Origin: Pseudomonas mediterranea CFBP 5447
GTDB taxonomy: Bacteria; Pseudomonadota; Gammaproteobacteria; Pseudomonadales; Pseudomonadaceae
Reading direction: 5' to 3'
NCBI RefSeq assembly: GCF_000774145.1
Contig: NZ_KN322986.1
Location: forward strand, 372,001 to 436,000
DNA: 64,000 nucleotides
Each line of letters begins with the position of its first letter. Within the stretch, counting starts at the first letter, position 1. This document shows, one piece after another, positions 18,410 to 27,470 of this stretch. A model generated the notes under the pieces. It was given only the letters and a program-made list of their open reading frames with translations, made no database searches and was not told where the DNA came from. Both the position numbers and the translations under genes were made by a program.

Positions 18410-21253
18410 ATGACCCGCAATCACGAAATACGCCCCGATCTGGACGAGGGAATCGACCGTAAGGTCCTCGGCCAATTGCGCGCACGTTTTCTCAAGCTCA
18501 ACACCGTCCGGATGGATCGCGCCATGGAAGGCCTGTCGCCTCGCCAACAAGGCGTGCTGACGCTGCTTCCGCTGTTTTTCCACGTCAATCATCCGTTGCT
18601 GCCAGGCTACGTCTCCGGCAGTACACCGGCCGGGCTGTCGAACTACGAGCCCGATGCCAGCGTCCTCGCCGAAGCCCAGCGACTGACCCGTTCGTTTTCC
18701 TACAAGCCACGCCATGGCAGCAATCCGCCGCGACCGATCCTGGGCTTGTACCTGATGGGCAGCCTGGGCACGCTTGCCCAGGCGGATCAGAGCGACATGG
18801 ATGTCTGGGTCTGCCATGGGCCGGACCTGAGCGACGACGAACTGGCCGAGCTGCGCAAGAAATGCCAGTTACTCGAAGCCTGGGCCGCGACCCAGGGCGC
18901 CGAAGCCCATTTCTTCCTGATCGACCCGGCCCGGTTCGTGCGGGGTGAACGGGACAATCAACTCAGTTCCGACGATTGCGGCACGACCCAGCACTACCTG
19001 TTGCTGGATGAGTTCTACCGCACGGCGATCTGGCTGGCCGGGCGCACACCGATCTGGTGGCTGGTGCCGGTGTACGAAGAAGACAACTATGAGGAATACA
19101 CCCATACGTTGCTTTCCAAACGCTTCATCCGCGCCGATGAGACCCTCGACCTCGGACACCTGGCCTACATTCCACCGGGCGAGTTCATTGGCGCCGGGCT
19201 CTGGCAGTTGTTCAAGGGGATCGAGTCGCCCTACAAGTCCGTGCTCAAACTGTTGCTGACCGAGGTCTACGCCAGCGAACACCCCGATGTCCGCTGCCTG
19301 AGCCTGCGCTTCAAACAAGCCGTGTTCGCCAACCGCCTGGACCTCGAGGAGCTGGACCCGTACATGCTGGTGTACCGCCGTATCGAGGAATACCTCAACG
19401 CTCGCGGCGAACCCGAGCGCCTGGAGTTGATCCGACGCGCGCTGTACCTGAAGGTCAACCGCAAGCTCACCGGTCAAGGGCGCAGCAGCAGTTGGCAACG
19501 GACACTGCTCGAACGCCTGGCCGGAGAATGGGGCTGGGACCCGCGCCAGCTTGCGCTGCTGGACAGCCGCAGCCAGTGGAAGGTGCGCCAGGTCAGCAAC
19601 GAGCGTCGCGCGCTGGTCAACGAACTGACCTACAGTTACCGCTTCCTGACCCAGTTCGCCCGCACCGAAAAAACCGTCAGCCTGATCAACAAGCGCGACC
19701 TCAACGTCCTTGGCCGCCGGCTGTATGCAGCTTTCGAGCGCAAGGCCGACAAGGTCGAGTTCATCAACCCCGGCATCGCCCCGGACCTGGCCGAGGACAC
19801 CCTGACGCTGGTCCAGTCGCCCAACAAGAAAGAACCCGGACAGAACCAGTGGGGCCTCTACAACGGCAGCCTCAATGCCCTGGAATGGGAGAACTTCGCG
19901 CCGATCAAGCGCAGCCGCGAATTGCTGGAGCTGCTGACCTGGTGCCATCGCAACGGCGTGATCGACAGCAGCACACGCCTGGCGCTGCACCCAGGCGATA
20001 GCGACCTGAGCGAGTTCGAACTGTTCAACCTGCTGGGCAGCCTGCAACAGGCCATCGCCCTGCCCCTGGCCACGGTCGACGAAGAACAGTTGCTGCACGC
20101 CAGCGTCCCCAGTGAAGTGCTGATCCTGGTGAATGTCGGCGTCGACCCGCTCAAGCATCACCGCGATCTGAACATCCTCATGACCACCGAGCGCACCGAC
20201 TCCCTGAGCTATGCCGGGGTCAGGGAAAACCTGGTGCTGACCCTCGACCAGGTCACGCTCAACAGCTGGAATGAAGTGCTGGTCAACCGGTTCGATGGCG
20301 AACACGCATTGCTGGACTGCCTGCGCGACTACCTCAACGACCTGCCCGCCGCTGCGCGCCAGCCGCGCTTGCAGGTGCGCTGTTTCTGCCACAACCGGGC
20401 ACAGTTCATCGCGCGGCGGGTCGAAGAGGTCATCGAAACGGCCCAGGCTCTGTTGTTGAGCAGACTCAACCATCGCTACCTGCTGCAGGTGCAGCAGTAT
20501 TATCACGTGCTGGAGCTGGTCCCGGGCCAGGTCAAGCACGTGGCGCTGGGCAGCCTGTCGGCGCTGCTGGATTACCTGGGCGAAGAACTGAATGCCTACA
20601 GCCCGCTGCACCTGGACCCGATGGCCCTGGAAGACCATGACCTGGCGCTGATCCTGCCGATGGGCCAGCCGGAATGCATCCAGGTGTTCTACCGGGTCAA
20701 TGAGGACGACGCCGATGTGTATGTGCTCGATGAGCTCAACGCCTTGTGGCAACAGCGACTGCCCTATCACGACGAACAGAGCCTGCTGGTACCGCTGCAG
20801 CGCTTCCTGCAATCGGTGCTGTACCGTCGGGACGCCTTGCTGTCGATGGACACCGACCAGCCGTTGAACCTGGACACCCTGTACTACCAGCTCCTGCCCT
20901 CGGGCAACGGACGCGCACGCCGGGTCGAAATGCGCCCGGCGCCGCAGACACCCGAGAACAAGCCGTTCTACGACGTGCAGGCCATCATCGGCAAAGCGAC
21001 CCATGGCCAGGTCCATGTCACGCTGTACTGCAACCAGCAGGAGTTTTCGGAACTGGAACATGGCGACCAACTGTTCCGTGTGGTCGCCAGTGAGATCGTC
21101 GAGCAGCGCCGCGAGGCCGAACGCTATCGCTGCTACATCACCGACCTGGACCTCTCGGGCCTGGTGGGCGATAGCGCTTGCTCAAGCAATCTGTACCTGC
21201 GCTACAAGGCCGATCTGGAACGCGCCCTGAACGAAGCACTGGCCCTGGTCTGA
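18410..21253 (+). CDS. cyaA: Class I adenylate cyclase
   Basis: A 947-aa cytosolic enzyme making cAMP from ATP, of the enterobacterial class I type. The N-terminal catalytic domain contains the nucleotidyltransferase-like GSLGTLAQADQSDMDVWVC with its acidic residues, and the family stretch WWLVPVYEEDNYEEYTHTL. The long C-terminal half is the regulatory region (glucose/PTS-responsive in enterics). The length is that expected for pseudomonads. cAMP made here would act through Vfr. Rnk is encoded convergently, 5 bp after the stop. Confidence 0.96.
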   Translation: MTRNHEIRPDLDEGIDRKVLGQLRARFLKLNTVRMDRAMEGLSPRQQGVLTLLPLFFHVNHPLLPGYVSGSTPAGLSNYEPDASVLAEAQRLTRSFSYKPRHGSNPPRPILGLYLMGSLGTLAQADQSDMDVWVCHGPDLSDDELAELRKKCQLLEAWAATQGAEAHFFLIDPARFVRGERDNQLSSDDCGTTQHYLLLDEFYRTAIWLAGRTPIWWLVPVYEEDNYEEYTHTLLSKRFIRADETLDLGHLAYIPPGEFIGAGLWQLFKGIESPYKSVLKLLLTEVYASEHPDVRCLSLRFKQAVFANRLDLEELDPYMLVYRRIEEYLNARGEPERLELIRRALYLKVNRKLTGQGRSSSWQRTLLERLAGEWGWDPRQLALLDSRSQWKVRQVSNERRALVNELTYSYRFLTQFARTEKTVSLINKRDLNVLGRRLYAAFERKADKVEFINPGIAPDLAEDTLTLVQSPNKKEPGQNQWGLYNGSLNALEWENFAPIKRSRELLELLTWCHRNGVIDSSTRLALHPGDSDLSEFELFNLLGSLQQAIALPLATVDEEQLLHASVPSEVLILVNVGVDPLKHHRDLNILMTTERTDSLSYAGVRENLVLTLDQVTLNSWNEVLVNRFDGEHALLDCLRDYLNDLPAAARQPRLQVRCFCHNRAQFIARRVEEVIETAQALLLSRLNHRYLLQVQQYYHVLELVPGQVKHVALGSLSALLDYLGEELNAYSPLHLDPMALEDHDLALILPMGQPECIQVFYRVNEDDADVYVLDELNALWQQRLPYHDEQSLLVPLQRFLQSVLYRRDALLSMDTDQPLNLDTLYYQLLPSGNGRARRVEMRPAPQTPENKPFYDVQAIIGKATHGQVHVTLYCNQQEFSELEHGDQLFRVVASEIVEQRREAERYRCYITDLDLSGLVGDSACSSNLYLRYKADLERALNEALALV

Positions 21254-21258
21254 AATCC

Positions 21259-21669
21259 TCAGAGGTGGAAGTCGCCGCCCGCTTCGGGCTGGTATTCCAC
21301 CGCCAGCAGCGTCATCTTCAACGTCTTGCCACCCGGTGCCGGCCAATCGATGTGCTGGCCGACCTTCAGCCCGAGCAAGGCGCTGCCCACCGGCGCAAGG
21401 ATCGAGACCTTGCCTTCGTCGGCATTCGCGTCCTGTGGATAAACCAGGGTCAGATGGTAATCCTTGCCGCTGCCTTCCTCGCGGCAATGTACGCGCGCGT
21501 TCATGGTCACGACATCGGCGGGCACTTCTTCATGGCCCACCAGAGTTTCGGCGCGGTCCAGCTCGGTTTGCAACGCAATCACGCCCGGCAGCGTTTCGTC
21601 GAGACTGTCGATCAGTCGCTCCAGACGTTGGACGTCCAGGCGGGTAAGAGTGATGGAAGGTGCGGTCAT
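21259..21669 (-). CDS. rnk: Rnk, nucleoside diphosphate kinase regulator (GreA/GreB-like)
   Basis: A 136-aa protein with an N-terminal helical part (LTRLDVQRLERLIDSL) and a C-terminal GreA/B-type FKBP-like domain (DEGKVSILAPVGSALLGLKVG, then the IDWPAPGG motif). Rnk binds RNA polymerase and was found as a regulator of nucleoside diphosphate kinase. The ATG at 21669 is chosen because homology begins at MTAPSITLTRLD. A perfect 9-bp hairpin lies 37 bp upstream of this start, on the transcript side. Confidence 0.95.
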   Translation of the reverse strand: MTAPSITLTRLDVQRLERLIDSLDETLPGVIALQTELDRAETLVGHEEVPADVVTMNARVHCREEGSGKDYHLTLVYPQDANADEGKVSILAPVGSALLGLKVGQHIDWPAPGGKTLKMTLLAVEYQPEAGGDFHL

Positions 21670-21706
21670 GATCCAGGCAGACTCCTTTCTTCTGCACGAA
21701 AAAAGC

Positions 21707-21736
21707 AAAACCCCGCCACAAAAAGACGGGGTTTTT
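21707..21736. terminator. Bidirectional terminator-like hairpin in the rnk leader
   Basis: Stem AAAACCCCG / CGGGGTTTT with an 11-nt loop; T-runs follow on both strands. On the minus strand it is located between the DUF1289 gene and rnk, only 37 bp before the rnk ATG. Confidence 0.8.
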
Positions 21737-21838
21737 CACAGGCCTCGGCAAGTTGAGGCGTAGCCGGACACTATCACAGCTCAAAAAATATACAACCCGG
21801 GCCAGACAGATACACGAGTGCCAGGTCCAGACAGTTCC

Positions 21839-21926
21839 TGTGGGAGCGAGCCTGCTCGCGATGGCGTCCGATCAATCAGCATTGATGTGACTGACACGCC
21901 GCCATCGCGAGCAGGCTCGCTCCCAC
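21839..21926. repeat. REP doublet (REPIN)
   Basis: Two inverted copies of GAGCGAGCCTGCTCGC around a 45-bp spacer, placed just 3' of the DUF1289 gene. Confidence 0.93.
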
Positions 21927-21936
21927 GAGTACGCAT

Positions 21937-22155
21937 TCACTTCCGATTCTGGCGCTTGAGCGCCTCGGCACAGATCACCCGCCGGCGCGCATCATCAGCC
22001 GAGCGCCACTCGCGGATATCCTCCACATGGCGGAAACAGCCGAGGCAGACCTTCTGCTCATCCAGCTTGCACACACTGGTACACGGCGACGGCACGGCAG
22101 GGCTGACGTTGCTGTAGAGCGGCTTGGGTGGCCGGCCCGGAACGGTCTGGCTCAC
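21937..22155 (-). CDS. DUF1289 domain-containing protein
   Basis: A 72-aa protein. It has the DUF1289 cysteine pattern: PSPCTSVCKLDEQKVCLGCFRHVEDIREW-like residues with four cysteines spaced C-x3-C-x7-C-x2-C, probably a metal site. The likely start is a GTG at 22155 (VSQTVPGRPPK), four bases after the cyaY stop, so it is probably translationally coupled. The open frame continues upstream through cyaY without homology. Its position next to the frataxin gene is suggestive of iron or sulfur chemistry, but the role is unknown. Confidence 0.85.
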   Translation of the reverse strand: MSQTVPGRPPKPLYSNVSPAVPSPCTSVCKLDEQKVCLGCFRHVEDIREWRSADDARRRVICAEALKRQNRK

Positions 22156-22159
22156 GTTG

Positions 22160-22486
22160 TCACAGGCCTTCGAACTCGAGTTCCAAACCGGCCTGCTGCT
22201 TGACGATACGCTCGAGCATCTCGCCCAACTGCTCTGCGTGCTTGTCGCATACCCAGCGTTCGCTTTCCTCGTCGTAGTCGAAGTGGAAACCACCGGACAC
22301 CGCCGCCAGCCACAACTGCCGCAGTGGCTCCTGGCGACTGAAGATCAACTGGCTGCCGTTTTCGAACTTGACGGTGAGCACACCCGCAGAGCTTTCCAGA
22401 TCGACGTCCAGTTCGCTCTCATCGAAGATATCCTCCAGTATTTGCTGGGTGGTATCGACCAGATCGTGGAAACGGGCTTCTTTCAT
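22160..22486 (-). CDS. cyaY: Iron-binding frataxin homolog CyaY
   Basis: A 108-aa protein. It has the frataxin acidic first helix (EARFHDLVDTTQQILEDIFDE), the beta-sheet strand pattern GVLTVKFENGSQLIFSRQ, and LRQLWLAA and GFHFDYDE characteristic of bacterial CyaY. It binds iron and modulates Fe-S cluster assembly by IscS. GAGG lies about 10 nt before the ATG at 22486. It is divergent from lptM-lysA and co-directional with the DUF1289 gene. Confidence 0.95.
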   Translation of the reverse strand: MKEARFHDLVDTTQQILEDIFDESELDVDLESSAGVLTVKFENGSQLIFSRQEPLRQLWLAAVSGGFHFDYDEESERWVCDKHAEQLGEMLERIVKQQAGLELEFEGL

Positions 22487-22669
22487 TACGACAACCTCAA
22501 AATGTCTGCTCATGCTCAAGCGCCGCAAGATACGGGTGCGGCCAGATGATTGCAAAGAATAACCCATCGGCGACCACCAGCCCCGCCGGACGGGAGCCCC
22601 GTTGCATAGGCAAGCCGCCGGGTGGCCGGTATACTCCGGCGCAATTAATGCATTTTCAAGGATTTCGCC

Positions 22670-22840
22670 ATGAAGCGCCTGATCTCTTCCCTTGCTGCGC
22701 TCGTCGCGGTTGCCTGCCTTGTGACAGCCTGTGGTCAAAAAGGTCCGCTGTACCTGCCTGATGACAGCAAGTCCCCTGAAGAGCAGGCCAAGTCGTCGCA
22801 ATCCAAGTCCCACGCGCACGACACTCACACCACCTACTAA
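22670..22840 (+). CDS. lptM: LptM (YifL/LppL-type) small lipoprotein
   Basis: A 56-aa lipoprotein. The signal peptide ends in the lipobox LVTAC with Cys21 as the acylated residue, followed by GQKGPLYLP, the family signature of LptM. A hydrophilic tail rich in Ser, His and Asp follows. LptM assists oxidative maturation of the LPS translocon LptDE in E. coli. AAGGA precedes the start. The gene lies 9 bp before lysA, as in most gammaproteobacteria, and likely shares its transcript. A TATACT -10-like hexamer is visible near 22,635. Confidence 0.92.
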   Translation: MKRLISSLAALVAVACLVTACGQKGPLYLPDDSKSPEEQAKSSQSKSHAHDTHTTY

Positions 22841-22849
22841 GGGAACGCC

Positions 22850-24097
22850 ATGGACGCTTTTAACTACCGTGGCGGGGAGCTGTTCGCGGAGGGTGTTGCC
22901 CTGTCCGCCATTGCCGAACGTTTCGGCACGCCAACCTACGTCTACTCTCGTGCCCACATCGAAGCCCAATACCGGACCTTCGCCGACGCCCTCACCGGCA
23001 TGCCACACCTGGTGTGCTTCGCCGTGAAGGCCAACTCCAACCTGGGTGTGCTCAATATCCTGGCGCGCCTGGGGGCCGGCTTCGACATCGTTTCCGGCGG
23101 AGAGCTCGAACGTGTACTGGCGGCTGGCGGCAGTCCGGACAAGATCGTCTTCTCCGGCGTCGGCAAGACCCGCGAAGACATGCGCCGCGCCCTGGAAGTC
23201 GGCGTGCATTGCTTCAACATCGAATCCACCGACGAACTGGAGCGCCTCCAGGTCGTCGCCGCCGAGCTGGGCGTGCGTGCGCCGGTTTCCCTGCGCGTGA
23301 ACCCGGACGTCGATGCCGGCACCCACCCGTACATTTCCACCGGCCTGAAAGAAAACAAGTTCGGCATCGCCATCGCCGACGCCGAAGACGTCTATGTGCG
23401 TGCCGCCCAACTGCCGAACCTGGAAGTATTGGGCGTCGATTGTCACATCGGCTCGCAACTGACCACCCTGGAACCTTTCCTCGATGCCCTCGATCGCCTG
23501 CTGGCGCTGGTCGACCGTCTCGGCGATTGCGGCATCTACCTGCGCCATATCGACCTGGGTGGCGGTGTCGGCGTGCGTTACCGCGATGAAGAGCCGCCCC
23601 TGGTGGCCGATTACATCAAGGCCGTTCGCGAGCGTCTCGAAGGGCGCGACCTGGCGCTGATGTTCGAGCCGGGCCGCTACATCGTGGCCAATGCCGGCGT
23701 GCTGCTGACCCAGGTCGAGTACCTCAAGCACACCGAGCACAAGGACTTCGCCATCGTCGACGCGGCCATGAACGACCTGATCCGCCCGGCGCTGTACCAG
23801 GCATGGATGGATGTGACTGCCGTGCGTCCCCGCGATAGCGCCGCCCGCAGCTACGACATCGTCGGCCCGATCTGCGAAACCGGTGACTTCCTGGCCAAGG
23901 GCCGGGAGCTGGCGCTGGAAGAAGGCGACCTGCTGGCGGTGCATTCGGCCGGTGCCTATGGGTTTGTCATGAGTTCCAACTACAACACCCGCGGCCGCTG
24001 CGCCGAGGTGCTGGTGGACGGTGATCAAGCGTTCGAAGTGCGTCGCCGCGAGACGGTAGCCGAGTTGTTTGCCGGCGAAAGCCTGCTGCCGGAGTAA
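22850..24097 (+). CDS. lysA: Diaminopimelate decarboxylase
   Basis: A 415-aa PLP enzyme converting meso-diaminopimelate to lysine. The PLP lysine is K60 in CFAVKANSN. The ornithine/DAP decarboxylase blocks GGGVGVRYRDEEPP, EPGRYIVANAG and GPICETGDFLA (active-site cysteine) are present. The length is typical. It begins 9 bp after lptM and ends 4 bp before dapF, so the two successive DAP-pathway enzymes lie in one operon. Confidence 0.97.
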   Translation: MDAFNYRGGELFAEGVALSAIAERFGTPTYVYSRAHIEAQYRTFADALTGMPHLVCFAVKANSNLGVLNILARLGAGFDIVSGGELERVLAAGGSPDKIVFSGVGKTREDMRRALEVGVHCFNIESTDELERLQVVAAELGVRAPVSLRVNPDVDAGTHPYISTGLKENKFGIAIADAEDVYVRAAQLPNLEVLGVDCHIGSQLTTLEPFLDALDRLLALVDRLGDCGIYLRHIDLGGGVGVRYRDEEPPLVADYIKAVRERLEGRDLALMFEPGRYIVANAGVLLTQVEYLKHTEHKDFAIVDAAMNDLIRPALYQAWMDVTAVRPRDSAARSYDIVGPICETGDFLAKGRELALEEGDLLAVHSAGAYGFVMSSNYNTRGRCAEVLVDGDQAFEVRRRETVAELFAGESLLPE

Positions 24098-24101
24098 AAC
24101 C

Positions 24102-24932
24102 ATGCTGCTGCGTTTTACCAAGATGCACGGCCTGGGCAATGACTTCATGGTTCTCGACCTGGTCAGCCAGCACGCGCACATTCTGCCCAAGCATGCCAAG
24201 CAATGGGGTGACCGGCACACCGGCATCGGTTTCGACCAGTTGCTGATCGTCGAGGCGCCCAATAACCCGGACGTGGACTTTCGTTATCGGATCTTCAACG
24301 CCGACGGTTCGGAAGTGGAGCAATGCGGCAACGGCGCACGCTGCTTCGCCCGCTTCGTGCTGGACAAGCGCCTGACGGCCAAGCGCAGGATTCGCGTCGA
24401 GACCAAAAGCGGCATCATCGAGCTGGACGTGCGCAACGACGGCCAGATCGGCGTCAACATGGGTGCCCCGCGCCTGGTGCCGGCGGATATTCCGTTCGAA
24501 GCAGCGGCCCAGGCCCTGAGCTACCAACTGGACGTCGACGGCACCACGGTGGAGCTGGCGGCGGTGTCCATGGGCAATCCCCATGCCGTGCTGCGAGTCA
24601 GCGACATCAATAACGCGCCGGTGCATGAGCTGGGACCGAAGATCGAGAACCATCCGCGCTTTCCAGCACGGGTGAACGTAGGTTTCCTGCAGGTCATCGA
24701 CCGTCACCGCGCGCAATTGCGGGTCTGGGAGCGCGGTGCCGGGGAAACCCAGGCTTGCGGCACCGGCGCCTGCGCCGCCGCAGTCGCTGCGATCAGCCAG
24801 GGATGGATGGATTCGCCCCTGCTGATCGACCTGCCCGGCGGGCGCCTGTCCATCGAATGGGCAGGCCCCGGCCAACCGGTGATGATGACCGGCCCGGCAG
24901 TGCGCGTATACGAAGGACAAGTCCGTCTTTGA
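24102..24932 (+). CDS. dapF: Diaminopimelate epimerase
   Basis: A 276-aa PLP-independent epimerase turning LL-DAP into meso-DAP for lysine and peptidoglycan. Both catalytic cysteines are present: C75 in QCGNGARC and C219 in ACGTGAC. The start MLLRFTKMHGLGNDF at 24102 fits the family, 4 bp after lysA. It is followed 13 bp on by the DUF484 gene, continuing the operon. Confidence 0.97.
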   Translation: MLLRFTKMHGLGNDFMVLDLVSQHAHILPKHAKQWGDRHTGIGFDQLLIVEAPNNPDVDFRYRIFNADGSEVEQCGNGARCFARFVLDKRLTAKRRIRVETKSGIIELDVRNDGQIGVNMGAPRLVPADIPFEAAAQALSYQLDVDGTTVELAAVSMGNPHAVLRVSDINNAPVHELGPKIENHPRFPARVNVGFLQVIDRHRAQLRVWERGAGETQACGTGACAAAVAAISQGWMDSPLLIDLPGGRLSIEWAGPGQPVMMTGPAVRVYEGQVRL

Positions 24933-24945
24933 ATGAGCCAAACCC

Positions 24946-25671
24946 ATGACCGACACGCCACAGGTTCCAGCGCCACAGCCCGATGAATCCTCGAGCCCGC
25001 TTCCGGAGGCCGCGGCGGTGGCCGCTTACCTGGAGGCTCATCCGGATTTCTTCGTCGAACGAGAAGACTTGCTTGCAGTGATGCGCATCCCCCACCGGCG
25101 CGGCGACACCGTATCGCTGGTGGAGCACCAGATGAAAATCCTGCGTGAGCGCAACATCGAGATGCGCCATCGCCTTTCGCACCTGATGGACGTCGCCCGG
25201 GACAACGATCGGCTCTTCGACAAGACCCGCCGCCTGATCCTCGCCCTGATGGACGCCAGCACCCTCGAAGACCTGGTCATGAGCGTCGAAGACAGCCTGC
25301 GCCAGGATTTCCAGGTGCCCTTTGTCAGCCTGATCCTGTTCGGCGACAACGCCATGCCGGTCGGTCGCTGGGTGACTCACGCCGAGGCACAGACCGCCAT
25401 TGGCGGCCTGCTCACCGAGAACAAAAGCGTCAGTGGCAGCCTGCGCGAACATGAGCTGGACTTCCTCTTCGGCGAAGAACAGCGCAAGCAGATCGGCTCC
25501 ACCGCCGTCGTCGCCATCGCCCACCAAGGCGTCCATGGCGTGCTGGCCATCGCCAGCCGTGACCCGCAGCACTACAAGAGCTCGGTGGGCACGCTGTTCC
25601 TGAGCTACATCGCCGAAGTCACCGGCCGGGTATTGCCACGGGTTGCCGGTTCGCTGCGCTCGGTACGCTGA
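24946..25671 (+). CDS. DUF484 family protein
   Basis: A 241-aa protein. The N-terminus has AAVAAYLEAHPDFFVEREDLL, typical of DUF484, a coiled-coil segment (LVEHQMKILRERNIEMRHRL) and a GAF-like C-terminal domain. It always lies between dapF and xerC in gammaproteobacteria; no activity is established. Its stop overlaps the start of xerC (TGATGATG), indicating coupling. Confidence 0.9.
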   Translation: MTDTPQVPAPQPDESSSPLPEAAAVAAYLEAHPDFFVEREDLLAVMRIPHRRGDTVSLVEHQMKILRERNIEMRHRLSHLMDVARDNDRLFDKTRRLILALMDASTLEDLVMSVEDSLRQDFQVPFVSLILFGDNAMPVGRWVTHAEAQTAIGGLLTENKSVSGSLREHELDFLFGEEQRKQIGSTAVVAIAHQGVHGVLAIASRDPQHYKSSVGTLFLSYIAEVTGRVLPRVAGSLRSVR

Positions 25672-26573
25672 TGATGGAACGACAGCTGGACGCCTACTGC
25701 GAACACCTGCGCAGTGAGCGCCAGGTGTCCCCCCACACGCTGGCGGCCTATCGCCGCGACCTGGAAAAAGTGCTGGGCTGGTGCCAGAAGCAGAACGTCG
25801 GCAGTTGGCAGGCGCTGGACATCCAGCGCCTGCGCAGCCTGGTGGCGCGCCTGCATCAGCAGGGACAGTCTTCCCGCAGCCTGGCGCGCCTGCTTTCGGC
25901 GGTACGCGGGTTGTATCACTACCTCAACCGCGAAGGCCTGTGCGATCACGATCCGGCCACCGGCCTGGCACCGCCCAAGGGCGAGCGCCGCCTGCCGAAA
26001 ACCCTCGACACCGACCGCGCCCTGCAATTACTTGAAGGCGCGGTCGAAGATGATTTCCTGGCGCGACGGGACCAGGCGATTCTCGAACTGTTCTATTCCT
26101 CCGGCCTGCGGCTGTCCGAACTGACAGGGTTGAACCTGGATCAACTGGACCTGGCCGACGGCATGGTCCAGGTACTCGGCAAGGGCAGCAAGACCCGCCT
26201 GCTGCCCATTGGCCGCAAGGCCCGGGAAGCCCTGGAGCTGTGGCTGCCGCTGCGCGCCCTGAGCAATCCCGTCGATGACGCGGTGTTCGTCAGCCAACAG
26301 GGCCGCCGCCTTGGTCCACGGGCGATCCAGGTGCGGGTCAAGGCTGCCGGCGAACGCGAGCTGGGACAGAACCTGCACCCGCACATGCTCAGGCACTCCT
26401 TCGCCAGCCATGTACTGGAATCCTCCCAGGACTTGCGCGCCGTGCAAGAGTTGCTGGGCCACTCGGACATCAAGACCACTCAGATCTATACCCATCTGGA
26501 CTTCCAGCACCTGGCGACGGTCTATGACAGTGCCCATCCCAGGGCCAAACGCATCAAGGGCGACGAATCATGA
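25671..26573 (+). CDS. xerC: Site-specific tyrosine recombinase XerC
   Basis: A 300-aa recombinase that acts with XerD at dif to resolve chromosome dimers. The N-terminal SAM-like domain begins RQLDAYCEHLRSERQVSPHT. The catalytic residues are visible: R in SSGLRLSEL, the HxxR in HMLRHSFASH, H in LGHSDIKTTQ and the nucleophile Y in IYTHL. Two adjacent ATG codons at 25671 and 25674 are possible starts. It overlaps DUF484 at the start and the HAD gene by 4 bp at the end. Confidence 0.97.
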   Translation: MMERQLDAYCEHLRSERQVSPHTLAAYRRDLEKVLGWCQKQNVGSWQALDIQRLRSLVARLHQQGQSSRSLARLLSAVRGLYHYLNREGLCDHDPATGLAPPKGERRLPKTLDTDRALQLLEGAVEDDFLARRDQAILELFYSSGLRLSELTGLNLDQLDLADGMVQVLGKGSKTRLLPIGRKAREALELWLPLRALSNPVDDAVFVSQQGRRLGPRAIQVRVKAAGERELGQNLHPHMLRHSFASHVLESSQDLRAVQELLGHSDIKTTQIYTHLDFQHLATVYDSAHPRAKRIKGDES

Positions 26574-27274
26574 CCATCGAGCTCATCACTTTCGACCTCG
26601 ACGACACCTTGTGGGATACCGCCCCGGTGATCGCCACGGCCGAAGCCGTTCTACGCCAATGGCTGACCGACAACGCACCGAACCTGGGCGGCTTGCCGGT
26701 CGAGCATCTTTTTTCGATTCGCGCGCAGGTGTTGCGCGAAGAACCCGATCTGAAGCATCGCATCAGCGCCTTGCGGCGGCGGGTGCTGTTCCGTGCGCTA
26801 CAGGAGGCCGGTTATGACCAGTGGCAAGCGTCCGAGCTGGCGGACCAGGGCTTCGAGACGTTCCTGCATGCCCGCCATCAACTGGAGGTTTTCCCTGAGG
26901 TGCAGCCCACCCTGGAAATCCTCGCCAACCACTTCGCCCTCGGCGTGGTCACCAATGGCAACGCCGATGTGCGTCGCCTGGGGTTGGCGGACTACTTCAA
27001 GTTCGCACTGTGCGCCGAGGACATCGGCATCGCCAAACCCGATGCGCGGCTGTTCCACGAAGCCTTGCAACGCGGTGGCGCCACGGCGCAGACCGCCGTA
27101 CACGTTGGCGATCATCCCGGCGATGATATCGCTGGCGCCCAACAGGCCGGCCTGCGGGCGGTGTGGTTTAACCCGGCAGGCAAGGCCTGGGATGCCGACC
27201 ACTTGCCGGATGCAGAGATTCGCAGCCTGACCGAGTTGCCGGAGTTGTTGGCGGGATGGCATAGCCAGGGCTGA
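26570..27274 (+). CDS. HAD family hydrolase (YigB-like)
   Basis: A 234-aa cytosolic phosphatase of the haloacid dehalogenase superfamily. Motif I is FDLDDTLWDT (nucleophile Asp, acid/base Asp), motif II VVTNGNADV, and motif III/IV AKPDAR with HVGDHPGDDIAGA. The helical cap is of subclass C1. YigB of E. coli, which sits beside xerC, dephosphorylates FMN among other substrates; the substrate here is not proven. It is the last gene of the lptM-to-HAD operon; a REP doublet follows. Confidence 0.92.
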   Translation: MTIELITFDLDDTLWDTAPVIATAEAVLRQWLTDNAPNLGGLPVEHLFSIRAQVLREEPDLKHRISALRRRVLFRALQEAGYDQWQASELADQGFETFLHARHQLEVFPEVQPTLEILANHFALGVVTNGNADVRRLGLADYFKFALCAEDIGIAKPDARLFHEALQRGGATAQTAVHVGDHPGDDIAGAQQAGLRAVWFNPAGKAWDADHLPDAEIRSLTELPELLAGWHSQG

Positions 27275-27296
27275 ATCCAAGAGCACTACTTAACCC

Positions 27297-27384
27297 TGTG
27301 GGAGCGAGCCTGCTCGCGATGAGGGCGTGCCAGTGACCTTCATGTAACTGACATACCGCTATCGCGAGCAGGCTCGCTCCCACA
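27297..27384. repeat. REP doublet (REPIN)
   Basis: Two inverted GAGCGAGCCTGCTCGC copies with a 45-bp spacer, between the convergent HAD and sutA genes. Confidence 0.93.
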
Positions 27385-27421
27385 AGGTTGCGCATAGCCT
27401 GAAAGCCAATCAGCGCCCATG

Positions 27422-27450
27422 AAAAAGCCCGCGACGACGGCGGGCTTTTT
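27422..27450 (-). terminator. Terminator of sutA (bidirectional hairpin)
   Basis: Stem AAAAAGCCCGC / GCGGGCTTTTT around a short GACGAC-type loop, 21 bp past the sutA stop. T-runs lie on both sides, so it can also end leftward or rightward transcripts. Confidence 0.9.
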
Positions 27451-27470
27451 CAGCAAGCAGGAAGCAGAAC

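Noticed and set aside
18869..21070. 733-codon frame antisense to cyaA
   Set aside because: A mirror of a GC-rich gene; Gln/Val/His-rich composition with no motif.
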